Part shown: positions 1 to 12,600 of the stretch, piece by piece
How the letters are laid out: every line of letters starts with the position of its first letter
Position numbering within the stretch: position 1 is the stretch's first letter
Source of the DNA: Tubiluchus corallicola
Taxonomy: Eukaryota; Priapulida; Priapulimorpha; Priapulimorphida; Tubiluchidae
Reading direction: 5' to 3'
Length of the DNA stretch: 62,000 bases
Assembly: GCA_030141605.1 (NCBI GenBank)
Contig: JAQGDQ010000506.1
Span: 1-62,000 of the forward strand
Notes under the pieces: model-generated
The model's input: only the letters and a program-made list of their open reading frames with translations
Told to the model about the DNA's origin: nothing
The model's database searches: none
Position numbers and translations under genes: made by a program

Positions 1-1029
1 GAGCTTTCTTATTGTAGTTAGTTAATTTTTATTATTTATTTCTGTTATTATTTTTATTATTATCATTAGACAAAAGCACCGTTACAGTTACACACAAAGT
101 TATTATACATACAACAGCACAAATTGAAAATAAAATTACTACAAATCATATGAGTAATTAATTAGTGAAAAATTAATATGAAATAAGAGCAATAGGTAAA
201 ACCTAAACATTAAACACTCTCAGTCCAAAAAGCTAATAAATTGATTGTTTGATTATTGAAAAAATGTTGATTATTGCTATACTACGTACAGCCAGCACAC
301 CACAAACAGTTAATTAACCTTCCACTACGAAAGGCGGCACACTGTCACCGCCTACATTTTTCTTGAAAGGAATGGAGGGTGACAGACAGCCGCACGAACT
401 CAACACCAAGCTCAGTTTACCTGTTTTATCCCAGGCCTGTTTTACCTGCCGTAGGTTTCACTGCTACGGACATGAAAAAACATCGTAGAAAATTTTAGCA
501 GCCATGTGATTGGGGTTCCTTCGCAACAAGTAACGCTAATTATCCGATCAGCGACTGAAGCCAGGTGCATTTGCACTGTATAGTACGTTCTGTTGCAAAA
601 TTGCTTGTTGATAGTAGGTAAAACGTGCTTAGTTGATTGTTCTGCATTCTTATAAAATAATGGATTAAGGATTAGTAATGCGACTTTTGTAAAAATTGGC
701 TTCTACATATAAGTATGTGCTTATTTGTGTGTGTGTGTGCACGTGCGTGCATGCATGAATGCATATACGTGTGTGGGGATGTGTACATGTGTATACATAA
801 AACTAATATTAGTGTTTAATAACAAATGGCTATTTGTTAATTTACAAGATTCTGTTTTAGTAACACACTGTGCAAAAGTCAATGCGGTCCTGTTAAAAAG
901 CGTAATGAAAGGGTTAAAATGTTGCACTACTTACTAGTACACCACAAACAGTTAGCTTAGATGTGCCAATTCTAGTCAGCACACCACAAACAGTTAATTT
1001 ACATGTTTCACTTCTAGCCAGCACGCCAC

Positions 1030-1265
1030 AAACACTTATATAACCACTCTGTATGGGTATAAATATTTGTGAAGTGCAGTGAATGATGAATAAAAGTAAC
1101 GTTGGAAGACCGAATGTGTCTCTTCAATCTTTCTGCAATTTGACTTCTCCGTAATTCATTTTTGCTCCGCAAACAAACTATGTAAAAATTTCAGCTTAAC
1201 AATCGAACTCTTTTCATGGTGTGTTAATTTCATTTTTAAATTAACTAAATGGTGGCACAAAAAAA
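1030..1265 (+). repeat. Left arm of inverted repeat pair
   Basis: It matches the reverse complement of 2745-2990: both contain the CACCATGAAAAGAGTTC or GAACTCTTTTCATGGTG block, a block around ACATAGTTTGTTT, and a box around TATTTATACCCATA. The arms have diverged by substitutions and small indels, so the insertion is not recent. They enclose the LINE remnant and other repeat pieces. Confidence 0.65.
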
Positions 1266-2169
1266 GCAGAAATCTGCTTCATCTTTGCATTAGGAACTTA
1301 AAATTATTGAAATCTTGGAGCAATGAAAGAGCAGTAACGCCACCGTAGTTTCGTCACGAGTGATTTCTTACATTTTGCGCGAGCATGTTTAATCTTCTAC
1401 TACAACGTCTGACAACGACTACAATATTAGGGCGCAAACTTTTGAATGGAGTATTCTACGAGGAAGTGGTGCTGACAAGCCTTAGGCACAGCCGCGTCTA
1501 ATTGTTTGCCGGATGACTGCTGTGTTTACCTGTCTTGAAGGTGGTATTCTTTTATTTTAAATTATTCCTACCCAATGTCTACAGTAAAAATAACGGGCAC
1601 ACGATGACAATGTACAGTGGAGGGGGAGATTGATAAATTTCTCGAGCCGTTTTGGCAATCCCAAATCAAGATGTTAGGCCTCCTAAAGTGGTCTTAAAGG
1701 AGCACAATGGCGGTAGCAAGGGGGCTGCTATAGAGTCCTCAGCGGGGTGCAGGAATTCATGGTGATCTCACGAGCCAATTCTGTGACAGAATCAGGTTGC
1801 AGCTGATTACCAGAGCCATGTTTCTTATGCTCATTTCCAATCTGCTCTTGGTGCTGCTTTATTTTTATTTTTATTATTGTTTTTATCATTATTACACAAA
1901 AAACCCCTACAGTTTCACACAACGTTAAGTTACATACAATTGCACAAAGTGAAAACAAAATTAGCACAATTCGTTATCAAGTGAGTAATGAATTAGTGCG
2001 CAACTAATGAAAGTGAATACAGTGCCATCATTTCTTTTTTTTGCGTGCAGTCAGATGTTGTAGTAGAAGATTAGGTGTGCTCATGAAAAATGCATGAAAT
2101 CACTCACGACAAAACTAAGATGGCATTATGCTCAAAACCGTAAGTTTCCAATAATTTTAAGATCCTGAC

Positions 2170-2715
2170 TAAAAGACCCGAAGATGATATTAAAAGTAGA
2201 AAGGAACAAGCAATGCATGCTTTTCTTCAGCACAAGAATGTATTAGCTAGCAAGAAATTAAGACTTCGATTACTTAATGCTTACCTTACCAGCATATTTA
2301 TGTACAACAGTGAAGCTCAGGGTGTAACGATCACTCAAGAAAAGCAGATTGACTCATTTCATAGAAGTCTTCTTCTATGAAAGTTTTAAAGATAAGATAA
2401 TCAAAAACGAAGACTTATCCACCAGAACGAAAGAGATTTCTTGCATTTCCTAAGATTCTTCATACATCTTCTAAGATTATCAACTGAAGCACCAGTAAAA
2501 ATTGCCTTACAGGAAGCCGTAAGGCTTTGCAAGAAACCACCCGGCAAACCAAAAACAACTTGGATAGCTAAGATGAACAAAGATGTTCAACAACTTCAAT
2601 CAAATCTATCTTTAGGAGAGAAACGTACCCTGTTAATAGCAGATAGAAGTAGCTGGAATACTCTAATAAATGTTGATACCTCAGTGTTTACAGCAGGTGG
2701 AATGAGATTTTGAAA
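2170..2715 (+). pseudogene. LINE-type reverse transcriptase C-terminal remnant
   Basis: Translation gives a string typical of the C-terminal end of a non-LTR retrotransposon polyprotein: KKLRLRLLNAYLTSIF, then a KQIDSFHRSLL segment, then LRFFIHLLRLS, PPGKPKTTWI and DRSSWNTLIN. The early part is broken by stop codons near 2378-2400, and only the last 90 residues (2441-2713) are open. The catalytic YxDD region is absent. It lies inside the inverted ends of the surrounding nested element. Assignment to LINEs rests on the recognisable GxPKTTW and DRxxW motifs; the exact clade cannot be named. Confidence 0.6.
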
Positions 2716-2959
2716 AACATGGACGGAAGAAGAAAATGAATCGTTTTTTTGCCTCCATTTTGTTCATTTAAAAACGGAATTAACACACCATGAAAAGAGT
2801 TCAATTGTTATCCTAAAGTTTTCACATAGTTTGTTTGGGGAGCAAAAATTGTAATTTCTAAACTTAATTCTGGGAAGACTGAAGAACCCCATGCCTTAGT
2901 ATAAATGTTACTGTTATTCATTAATGACTGTACTTGACAAGTATTTATACCCATACGAT

Positions 2960-3190
2960 GTGTTAAATAAGTGTTTGTGGCGTGTTGGCTAGGAATGGAA
3001 CATTTGATTTAACTGTTTGTGGCGCGTTGACTAAGAATGTAACATTTAGTTAACTGTTTGTGGCGCGCTGGCTAGGAACGGAACATTTAGTTTAACTGTT
3101 TGTGGCGCGCTGGCTAGGAACGGAACATTTAGATCAAATGTTTGTGGGGTGCTGGTAAGAAGGACAACGTTTTAACCAACTGTTTGTGCT
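2960..3190 (+). repeat. Tandem ~41-bp boxes, ACTGTTTGTGGCGCGCTGGC type
   Basis: Five imperfect copies of a unit containing TGTTTGTGGCGCGCTGGCTA occur in a row. The inverse form CCAGCACACCACAAACAGTT is found singly or in pairs at 290-315, 940-1000 and 1015-1035 on the other side of the complex. They look like sub-terminal binding boxes of a transposon. Confidence 0.65.
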
Positions 3191-3714
3191 GGGTTATTTA
3201 TTTATTTATTTATATATTGAACAAAACAAATTACAAGAAACAAAGAAAAACGACTTAAAAAACATTATACGTCGAAACAAAATAACCACACATAGGTGAT
3301 ATTAATGGTGGTATAACAATTTTCAACGATTTTTCAATAATTAAACCATAATCAAGTTATTTACGTTTGGACACAGAGTGTTTAATGTTTAGGTTTGTCT
3401 TACTGCTCTTAATTAAATACTTAAATGTTAACCAATTTTTAAACATGATAAGAGCCGATATTTTAATCATACTAGAATTTAACATATAAATTATTATGCC
3501 TTGTTCACCATGAAGAAAATGGTAAAATATGTTTTAGTGCTTGACTTGAAAATTGATACTAATTTTTATAGTTGAAATACAGCATAATATCCCTCTTCCT
3601 TATTTAGAAAAGAAGCGGGGAGAGTATGACAGTTAGAACTGCATAGAAGCAATTTATGTTGGTCAGCCATCTAGTTACTGAGAAAATTCAATGTTGTTCA
3701 ACTTGAGCCATTAT

Positions 3715-3757
3715 GCACACACACGCACACACACACACTCATGCATGCACGCACACA

Positions 3758-3830
<73 letters not shown>

Positions 3831-3842
3831 GCACGCACGCAC
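3715..3842. repeat. (CA)n microsatellite
   Basis: About 125 bp of almost pure CA/TG dinucleotide with a few G and T interruptions. Confidence 0.95.
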
Positions 3843-4479
3843 TCAGTGAGCAATCAAGAGAGTAAATCTGCCTTCAAAAATAAATGCATTGATGAAATCT
3901 AAGCCAAACTATTTGCCTTTGTCAGACATTGTGTAATTTCTATTAAACAGTGAACCTGTACTGACAACACAAATATTGCTTACATAATACAAACCTCAGT
4001 ATGTCTTTGAAATATTTCATCTGCGTAATTCGTTATGCTAATGGTCGCCGTGGTTGCTATGGAAACTGCAGTGTTATTATTTCAGTTTCTGCAAGTTTCT
4101 TGTGTCTAAATGCAAGTATGTTGTCTTGTAAAGTAAGTTTTTCTTGTAAAGTTGAGCTCGCTCACCATTAAACATGTTTTTAACCTATTATTTAAGTGTC
4201 AGAATTATTTTGGTATTATTATAGGTGTTGAAATGTATACTTTTTACCGTACTTCAAAATGGTTGCTATGATGTGATAAATCATTCAGTTTTTCTTTAAA
4301 AATATTTGCTAAAACGTTTTTGGAAACGTTTAACTCTTTTAAAATTTTTCGACACCGTAAAGGTTTTTAATCAGTTTTGTAAAAACCCTACAGGTACTTG
4401 AAAATTAGATTTGAAACCAAAACCGGACCTAATCTTAAACTGTAGGTTAAGACAGTCTACTCTTTAATATATTGCACCA

Positions 4480-4700
4480 TGCAGCATGCCTGTGGAAGCA
4501 TTTTTGCTGTTGAAAATTATGTTAGTTTGTGATGTCATCAATAGTTGGGCTCGCCCGCCATTAATTAAGATTGAATCTCAGAAATGCTTTTCAGGTATTA
4601 CTAGTGCTAAAATGGGTAGTTTTTACCCTACTTCAAAATAGGATAGCATGTTATTATTATATATGATAGTTGTTTTGAAGTAATCACAAACAGTTTTTTT
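4480..4700 (+). repeat. Dispersed repeat, copy 1 (partner near 33.24-33.42 kb)
   Basis: The block TTTGCTGTTGAAAATTATG followed by TTAGTTTGTGATGTCATCA is repeated at 33246-33290, and similarity continues with substitutions through the GGGCTCGCC and ATGGGATAG-like segments. Parts of the same family are also seen at 4140-4270. No coding is visible. Confidence 0.6.
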
Positions 4701-4729
4701 TAAAATTCAATATTACAGAAAAAGTAAAA

Positions 4730-4892
4730 AGACGTGGCAATTTCTTCGCTGCCAATGAGTAGACTGAAAAACGTGCTCAATTCTGATTGGCTGACCTACT
4801 AAATGCATATAACGAAGCCAAGTTATACAGGCAGTTCTAAATAAGTACAACTTTAGATTAAAGGGCAAGCAGAGAGAAATCTTCCGAATAAT
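4730..4892 (+). repeat. Dispersed repeat whose inverted copy forms the end of the WSC gene
   Basis: The stretch from GACGTGGCAATTTCTTCGCT to AGAGAGAAATCTTCCGAATA is the close reverse complement of about 31340-31485. It includes the CAATTCTGATTGGCTGACC and GGGCAAGCAGAGAGAAAT blocks. The distant copy overlaps the last coding bases of the WSC gene. Confidence 0.75.
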
Positions 4893-5193
4893 AGTAACAT
4901 ATATAATCTATGATTTATACATCGGATACGGTGTTACAGCGTTAATTATGTTGAAGCGTTTACTTTTTATACGATTTGGGGTAGTACATGAAAAACCGTC
5001 TTTTAAGATAATCAGTTTTGTAAAAACGTTAGAGGTACTTGAAATTTTGGATTGTTTCATTAGTTATTTTATTGATTTTTTTGTTTGACTACTTTTGGTT
5101 TTTTTATCTATAACAAACTCTTAATTGAATAAACTTTGCAGAACTTCTAGTGTAAACCTAAGTATGTCATTATTCGCAATTCGTTGTATTTAG

Positions 5194-5499
5194 CTTGGAA
5201 AACGGCTCGTCATGAATACAGAGGGTGTTGGAATTTCCCATCTACCGTAACTTTTGCAAAGTCGATTCCGGATGTGAAATCAGCTTACGAATGCATCTTT
5301 CGATGCCGAGGATTCAGCAAGACGACTCATCCTCCCGGCGCTTTTGCGGTGATGAGAAAAAGTAGTGAAAGCTACGTCTGCCACTGTGATGATTCCACGG
5401 GCACTGGGAAAGGTACAGCTGGTTTGCAATGTGAAACGTGTCCAGGTGATGATGATGGTTACTGTGGTGTAGATGCGTATGCTGTGTACGACACGGGAG
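5194..5499 (+). CDS. WSC gene exon A1
   Basis: 102 codons between a TTGTATTTAG acceptor and a GGGAG|GTAACG donor, both phase 1. The product begins AWKTARHEYRGCWNF and ends CGVDAYAVYDTGG. It contains eight cysteines in WSC order, with a SAYECIFRCRGFS helix region, SYVCHCDD and ETCPGDDDGYCG. It is the first member of the A series (compare 14077 and 21985) and needs an upstream exon that is not seen in the first 5 kb. Confidence 0.85.
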
Positions 5500-6450
5500 G
5501 TAACGCTTTTATGCTAGTAATGTCATTGTATGTGTGCTTGCATTGTCCATAAATCAGCAATTATTCTTTTCTAGTTATTCACACGTCCTGAATCTCCATT
5601 TCACGAGGATCATTTTGATACCAAGCTCATCGCTCTCTGTTATTTCTAAGCTGAGATAATCCATGTTGAAGTTGAGGTGCAGGCTATGCACAAAAAAATA
5701 TAATCTTGAGAAAATTGTTAAAGTTAGCCACTGCTTTTTGTCTCGTTTCTACAAAGCACTTAGCAACTGTACAAATGTTGGTTGTTCCGGGCTTTGCAAA
5801 AACACAAGTTATGTTTAAATCCAATAGATGACTCTTCCTGATAAAGATCTGGCCTTGGCAGCAGAAAAAGCAAAATGACTGCTTCCATGAGCTATTATTA
5901 GAATTTGAAAATAAGTTTTTTAGAATTGCATCACTAGTTTCTAGACAGAAAAATGAGTAAGGGGTTATAAAATTAGATTTTTAGTATTTATTGAACATTT
6001 TCTTGATAATTTGATGCTAGAAGATAAAACTGCAGTATAATCATCATTTGTTTTTACAAAAACAAAACAAAAAATTGGTTGTTGGTCCAATTTTTGATGC
6101 ATTCTACTTTTGAAGAGTCATAACTCTACATTTTTATTGAGCGACGATCGTTTCGGCTATTGAAGCCATTATCAAACTATAAATGAAGCCAAAAATAAGA
6201 ATAAATAATACATTAGTGATACAAAGACACAAACTGAAACTACAAAAAAACAGATTAGAATTTATTTTATCAAAATAAAGTAGGTTGTAATGGAAGAAAT
6301 TGCAAAGTAATGTGCAAAATTTGACTATGTTCCTCGTGGTCTGTAGTGGTCCTGATGGATTTAGTTGCTTATTGTAGTTCCCACTTGTTGTAAATTGTGC
6401 AAAATGTAGAAGTTGTGTTGCACTCTTCTCATAATAATAATAATAATAAT

Positions 6451-6517
<67 letters not shown>

Positions 6518-6565
6518 GCAACAGCAGCAGCAGCAGCAACCAACAACAACAACGACAACAAAAGC

Positions 6566-6638
<73 letters not shown>

Positions 6639-9600
6639 GCAGCAACCAACAACGACAACAAAAGCAACAACAACAACAACAACAGCAACAACAACAACGA
6701 CAACAACAGCAACAACAACCAACGACGACGACGACAACAACGATAATAATTACTGTGAACAAAATAATAATGCCGACCATCGTTTCGGCTACTGAAGTCA
6801 TTATCAAACTCTAAATGAAGCCAAAGAATAAATGTTACATTAATGACACAAAGGCACAAACTGAAACTACAAAACAACTGACTAGAATTTAACTTATCAA
6901 AGTAAACCAGGTTGTAGTACAAGAAATTGTAGAGAAATGTACAAAATGTTCGCCTAACACAAAAGAACCAAAAGAGAACACAACATTGTAAACAATTAAT
7001 CCAGGGCTACGTAATGAAGAACCACAGCCATAAGCATTATAAGAATAAAACACAACTTCTACATTTTGCACAATTTACAACAAGTGGCAACTACAATAAG
7101 GGAAACCAACAGCATGTCAATGTGAAAGAGACAACAAACTAAATCCACCAGGACCACTACAGACCCCAAGGAATATGATGAAACAAATTTCAAAAACACA
7201 GAAACAGATAGAATGCGACAAGGTGCCACCAGTGGTTAGGGGTGAGCATCGAACGTTCGAGTTCAAACATTCGAATCGAATTCGAACGCTTGAATTCGAT
7301 TCGAACGAGTTTTTTTAGTTCGAACTCGATCCGAATCCAAAACTATAGATTCGAATAATTCAGCACTTCAATCACATATGTTCCTGATCATTAAAACGAT
7401 TGAAACATCATGCAATTAGCATAATTTAGCTGTGATTTCTGCGCACAACTTTAAACAAATTACTAGCCGTTTTATTGCAGAACAAAATCGAGTGATATGC
7501 ATAATCTTTGTAAGACTAATTTTTACTGGTGGTTCGAAAGTCATTCTATCTCAATTCGAATTCGGTTCGAATTCGAAACACTGAAGTTCGGTTCGATTCG
7601 AATTCGAAAGTTACAAATTCGATTCGATTCGAATTCGCTTTCTGGTAGAGAATACTCACCCCTACCAGTGGTAGTTGCGCATTAAGAGTTAGACGGTCCT
7701 TTTTATCATTATTGTGTGACTTGATTTATACTTTGATAATGGTTTCAGTAGTTTGAAACGATCGTCGCTCAGTAAACATGTTGATTGCTGGAAGCTGGCT
7801 CTTTTATACATCAGAACTCTGTTTTAACTATGCTGACTTATGGATGGTTTTGGTTTGCAAGCACACGTGTAGTATTTGTTTGCTATTACAATTTAACATA
7901 CGTTTTAACAATCTTACATATTTAAATATGTGGTATTCTGATTTCTGATTTCTGAATACGTGTTTTCTGATTTTAGCGCCTCACGAATACCAAGGATGTT
8001 TTGCATACTTTAAACCGGAGATATACTTCCCAGTTACGGCTTCATTAGACCAACAGTCGACTACCTTAGATAATGATTGTCTAACAATATGCAGAGATAA
8101 AGGTTATCTATTTGGTAGTATCCATGTCTCGCCATTGACTCAGACGTATGAGTGTGTTTGTGGAAATGGTTTTCCGTTCGACAGGTTTGTCTCGAATTGT
8201 ACGCGCTGCACAAACACGACAATTGGAACTTGCCCTAGAGAAAAGACAGTGTCTGTGTATGCTACTGAAAGTAAGTATGACCTCACTGGTCAGTTTCGGA
8301 TGTGGCGCACTGTTCAGTGCTTTGATATTAAACGTTGGCATTGCAGCGATACACTCGTGTCTCGGTTTGCCGGACCTTTGCTTGGTTCATGCATATCAGA
8401 AGAATCGGAGATAATCTGATCTGTTAAAAAAAGTCTCGCTACTACGGCCGCAGCCCGCTGTTTCGCTAGCTGGCCGCTAGTTGGCGAGCCGTCACTTTGT
8501 TTACATACATCATTAAATCTGTGTAACTACTTGTTTATCTCTGTGTATAAAAATATAGAGTCAATTATGCGGGAGTTATTTGAGTCAGTTACCGACAGTT
8601 TTTATATACTTTTTGCATAGGAGCGGCCTGTGCTAGACATTATTGAGACAATTAGGTGATCGATTCTATATTACCATACTACAGTGCCTCCTGTATTAGC
8701 TTAGTATCAGTAAATGCAGACAATTGGCAAATTCAGGCCGATGTCTCCCCACTTTTGTCCGGCAAACCGAGATATGAGTGCATACATCAGTAATAATTTG
8801 CTTTTGCTTTGCGTGTATGAAAAATCAACTGACTTACGACCTATACAACTTACAACAGTTTTTGACTTTACGATACAACAACAACTTAGCTCATTGTAAA
8901 AAACGAATAATAACTTCCTCCGTTTTAAAGCAAAATAGTTTTAAGACACAATTTGTTTCGATAAAATTATCAGTAGGCGACGCCATATTTAGTGCACAGT
9001 GCAAATAATTTATGCAAAACAATGAAAGTTCTGGAAAGTTCTACAGATTTCTAGTTCTACTAAGTTCTAGAAAGTTCTACAGATTTCTAGTTCTACTAAG
9101 TTCTAGAAAGTTCTAGTTACAGAAAATTCTAGAAGTCTCCAGATACTCATAGTATCAATGCTCCCATATAGTCACATATGGAATTTTATAAATTTTGTGT
9201 TGGGGTGACTTTTTTCAAATACCGAATGGAATTAAACTCATTTTCATTATTTTTAAGCAAAAGTTCATCGATTGATAATACAGGAAATCATTTATATTAT
9301 AAAAAGTTACAAAGACATAACTCTAGTGCACACGCACGCACACACACTCACACAGTTTTGCACGTAGGGTGCACCACTTGACCATATGTGTTCGAGTTGT
9401 TTCGTACCCAAAATGCCGGAACCGATTGTAGTCGTAAGTCGGCGACTACCTGTGATGATCCATAGCAATGCAGCATTACCTTATAAAAAATCTATTCCTT
9501 GTTTTGTGCACATGCACGTCTTTTCATGGTCTTTTCCGTATGTGTATTAATAACGCCCGTTTATTGTTTCTGCGATTGATAATCATCGCAAAAAGATGAA

Positions 9601-12600
9601 AAGACACATTTGTGTTCGCTTGACAACACCTTGACAATGCCTCACAGCCCCTGCTATTGTAACAGTAACAGTTTCAACAGCTAGCTAGAACTTTACCTAG
9701 TTCATTTTTTCTTGTTCCCAAGCAAGATCCTGCTAGTAAATCACTCTGTGCACAGACTAATGCATAGTTAAGTAAAGTCCATGTAAAACAACTGAAGTTA
9801 CTGGCCGACGGCTTTGCTTTACCCATGCCACATTACAATTGTTATCTATTATTTATCCACTTGCATCAGTACCAATGTTGCACCATGAACTCTGTGATGA
9901 GATATTACGCTTATTGTTTAACAGAATAAGCCTTTTCACAGTTCCAGTGATTGACGATGATCGTGAAAAGATGAAAGATTAACTGTACCAGACAGCGCGT
10001 TTGTATATAACGCGTCGCAGCCCATGCTGTTGAGATACTAAAAGTTTTAACAGCTAGCAAGAACCTTACCTAGTTCATTTTTCGTTAGCAACATCCTGCT
10101 TGTAAATCAATCTACGCACAGACTAATGCATAGTTAAGTAAAGTCCATGTAAAACAACTGAAGTTACTGAACTGATGTGGCAGACGGTTTTGCTTTATAT
10201 TGTTGTCAAGCAAGATCCTGCTAGTAAATCACTCTACACACAGACTAATGCATAATTAAGTGAAGACCAAGCAAAATAACTGAAGCTACTGAACTGATGC
10301 CGGCAGACGGCTTTGTTTTACACACACTTCAAGTGCGGTTGTTGTTAAGACACTGCTGTGGTACACATGACCTTTGACCTACAGCAACTGCGCATGCACA
10401 CAGTGAAACTACAAAAAACCTTGTTAACAATCATTTTGCTGTTTTCCAATCTTCTCATTCTAGATTTTGCGATGGACTCCGACATCTTGGGCTGTTGGGC
10501 TGACAAATTTCCTAATGCATCAAATCCTGAAGATGCTGGAGAAAGAGACATGTCGTACTTGAATGACACAATCACAGATTTGACACCAGATAAATGCAGG
10601 GCACATTGCCTGGAACTTAATTATGCTTATGCTGGCCTACAAGCTGGGACAGAGTGCTGGTGTGGAAACACATACGGACAATACGGACCGGCCAGAAACC
10701 CCTGCAACTATAAATGTGGTGGAAGTGGGGATGAACAATGCAACTTGTATGATGCATCTTGCGATTCTTGTGGTGGAGACTTGGCTCTGCAAGTTTATCC
10801 TACAAATGGTAAGAATTAGTTTACTTCACTGCCGGTAATGAGTTTGACAAACAAAATGTCTAAAAAAATGGGTTACTGGTATATTTTTATGATATACATT
10901 CGCATACATTCATATACACACATTCACATATTAAGCTTTGCTTCTTCACATTTTTTAAATGAGTTGCGTTGCGTTCAGTTGTGTGGGTATCGTATGGCAC
11001 AAGTAGAACATGAGTAGGAAAGGAGTTGCGTTGCATTCAGTTGTGTGGATATCGTATGGCACAAGTAGAGCATGAGTAGAAAATGAGTTGTGTTCCATTC
11101 AGTTGTGTGGATATCGTATGGCACAAGTAGAGCATGAGTAGGACATGAGTTGAGTTGCATTCAGTTGAGTGGATATCGTATGGCACAAGTAGAGCATGAG
11201 TAGGAAATGAGTTGTGATGCATTCAGTTGTGTGGATATCGTATGGCACAAGTAGAGCATGAGTAGGAAATGAGTTGCGATGCATTCAGTTGTGTGGATAT
11301 CGCATGGCACAAGTAGAGCATGAGTAGGAAATGAGTTGAGTTGCATTCAGTTGAGTGGATATCGTATGGCACAAGTAGAGCATGAGTAGGAAATGAGTTG
11401 AGTTGCATTCAGTTGAGTGGATATCGTATGGCACAAGTAGAGCATGAGTAGGAAATGAGTTGAGTTGCATTCAGTTGAGTGGATATCGTATGGCACAAGT
11501 AGAGCATGAGTAGAACATGAGTTGTGTTGCGTTCAGTTGGGTGGATATCGTATGCCACAAGTAGAGCATGAGTAGGAAATGAGTTGCATTGCATTCAGTT
11601 GTGTGGATATCGTATGGCACAAGTAGAGCATGAATAGAACATGAGTTGTGTTGCATTCAGTTGTGTGGATATCGTATGGCACAAGTAGAACATGAGTAGG
11701 AAATGAGTTGAGTTGCATTCAGTTATGTGGATATCGTATGGCACAAGTAAAGCATGAGTAGGAAATGAGTTGAGTTGCATTCAGTTGGGTGGATATCGTA
11801 TGGCACAAGTAGAGCATGAGAATGAAATGAGTTGCGTTGCATTCAGTTGTGTGGATATCGTATGGCACAAGTAGAGCATGAGTAGGAAATGAGTTGAGTT
11901 GCATTCAGTTGAGTGGATATCATATGGCACAAGTAGAGCATGAGTACACGGTAGTGAGTTATTTTCTAGACACTCAACATAAGTGATGGCATAAGTATAT
12001 CAAAATGGCAGTGTAGCCATTACTATCACTTGCTTTGTATTGGACTGTGTCTTCTGTGAATGACAAAATAATAAGTGACAGTTTAAATTTTGTATCCGTC
12101 ATTTAATCTCAAACTTAATTTTTGAACTTTTGTTTGTTTAAGTGCTGGTTCCGGGAGGGGAACTTCTAACCGGTTGCCTCAAGGTGGCTCAGGAATTCCC
12201 GAATTCTATTGTAATAAGACGAACGTCTATGACAGCTACAATGTGCATCCATTTTTGCTATGAATTGGGTATGACGTGTTTATTAACTAAATAATACTGT
12301 AACTCGTAGCTTTAGAAGCAACCAAAGCAGTTCAAAAAGTGTGACTTTTTTGGCAGATTTTAGAGCTTCGACCTTTACGGTCGTTTAGAAAATGATACTA
12401 ATTGTTCACACTGTCGGTACGCGTTGTGAACGCATTGCTACACATCCGTAATTGTTCTTATTTGCAGTAGCCTTGGAAATTTTATCATACCACAACACTT
12501 TCATTTACTAGTTGCTGGTTGCTATAGTAACAGGTTGCAAGTAGAATTCCAGCGCACAAAGTTTGTTCACAGGTCTCACTTGATAGAAACAGCAGCTAGT

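Larger units (their letters stand above)
1..3440. mobile_element. Nested transposon complex with inverted ends
   Basis: Sequence at about 37-230 recurs directly at 1840-2010, and parts of it (e.g. 180-290) recur inverted at about 3300-3420. A second inverted pair is 1030-1265 versus 2745-2990, and a third is 1290-1420 versus 2040-2165. Boxes containing CACAAACAGTTAA (or its complement) occur at 300, 945, 985 and 1030 and repeatedly at 2960-3190. This is the structure of a foldback-like or repeatedly nested element. Apart from a LINE remnant it contains no coherent coding. Which parts share one insertion event is inference; exact termini and target duplications were not resolved. Confidence 0.6.
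6135..7775. mobile_element. Element with ~50-bp inverted ends and an internal direct copy
   Basis: The left end at about 6135-6187 contains GAGCGACGATCGTTTCGGCT and CCATTATCAAAC. The right end at about 7727-7775 is its reverse complement with few changes. A third, directly oriented copy of the end begins near 6772 and continues similar to the left flank for about 130 bp. Inside lie a trinucleotide array and a hAT MITE inserted later. The arrangement (direct plus inverted end copies) recalls Penelope-like retroelements; that is inference, and no reverse transcriptase is present. Confidence 0.5.
8271..10463 (+). other. Intron B1-C1: dispersed repeats, no exon recognised
   Basis: Contains a dispersed repeat at 8455-8665, a short tandem repeat at 9015-9140 and a multi-copy family at 9595-10330. 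Between them the sequence is AT-rich without recognisable coding. Short open frames near 8700-9010 and 9180-9380 show no domain resemblance. Confidence 0.6.

Noticed and set aside
6134-6922. Long open frames rich in Asn/Gln/Thr or Leu/Val/Cys on both strands
   Set aside because: They are readings of the CAA/CAG trinucleotide array and lie inside a transposon-like element in an intron.
10975-11904. Ladder of eleven 61-codon antisense frames with similar sequence
   Set aside because: The offset of 62 bp equals the minisatellite period; no start, splice or domain evidence.
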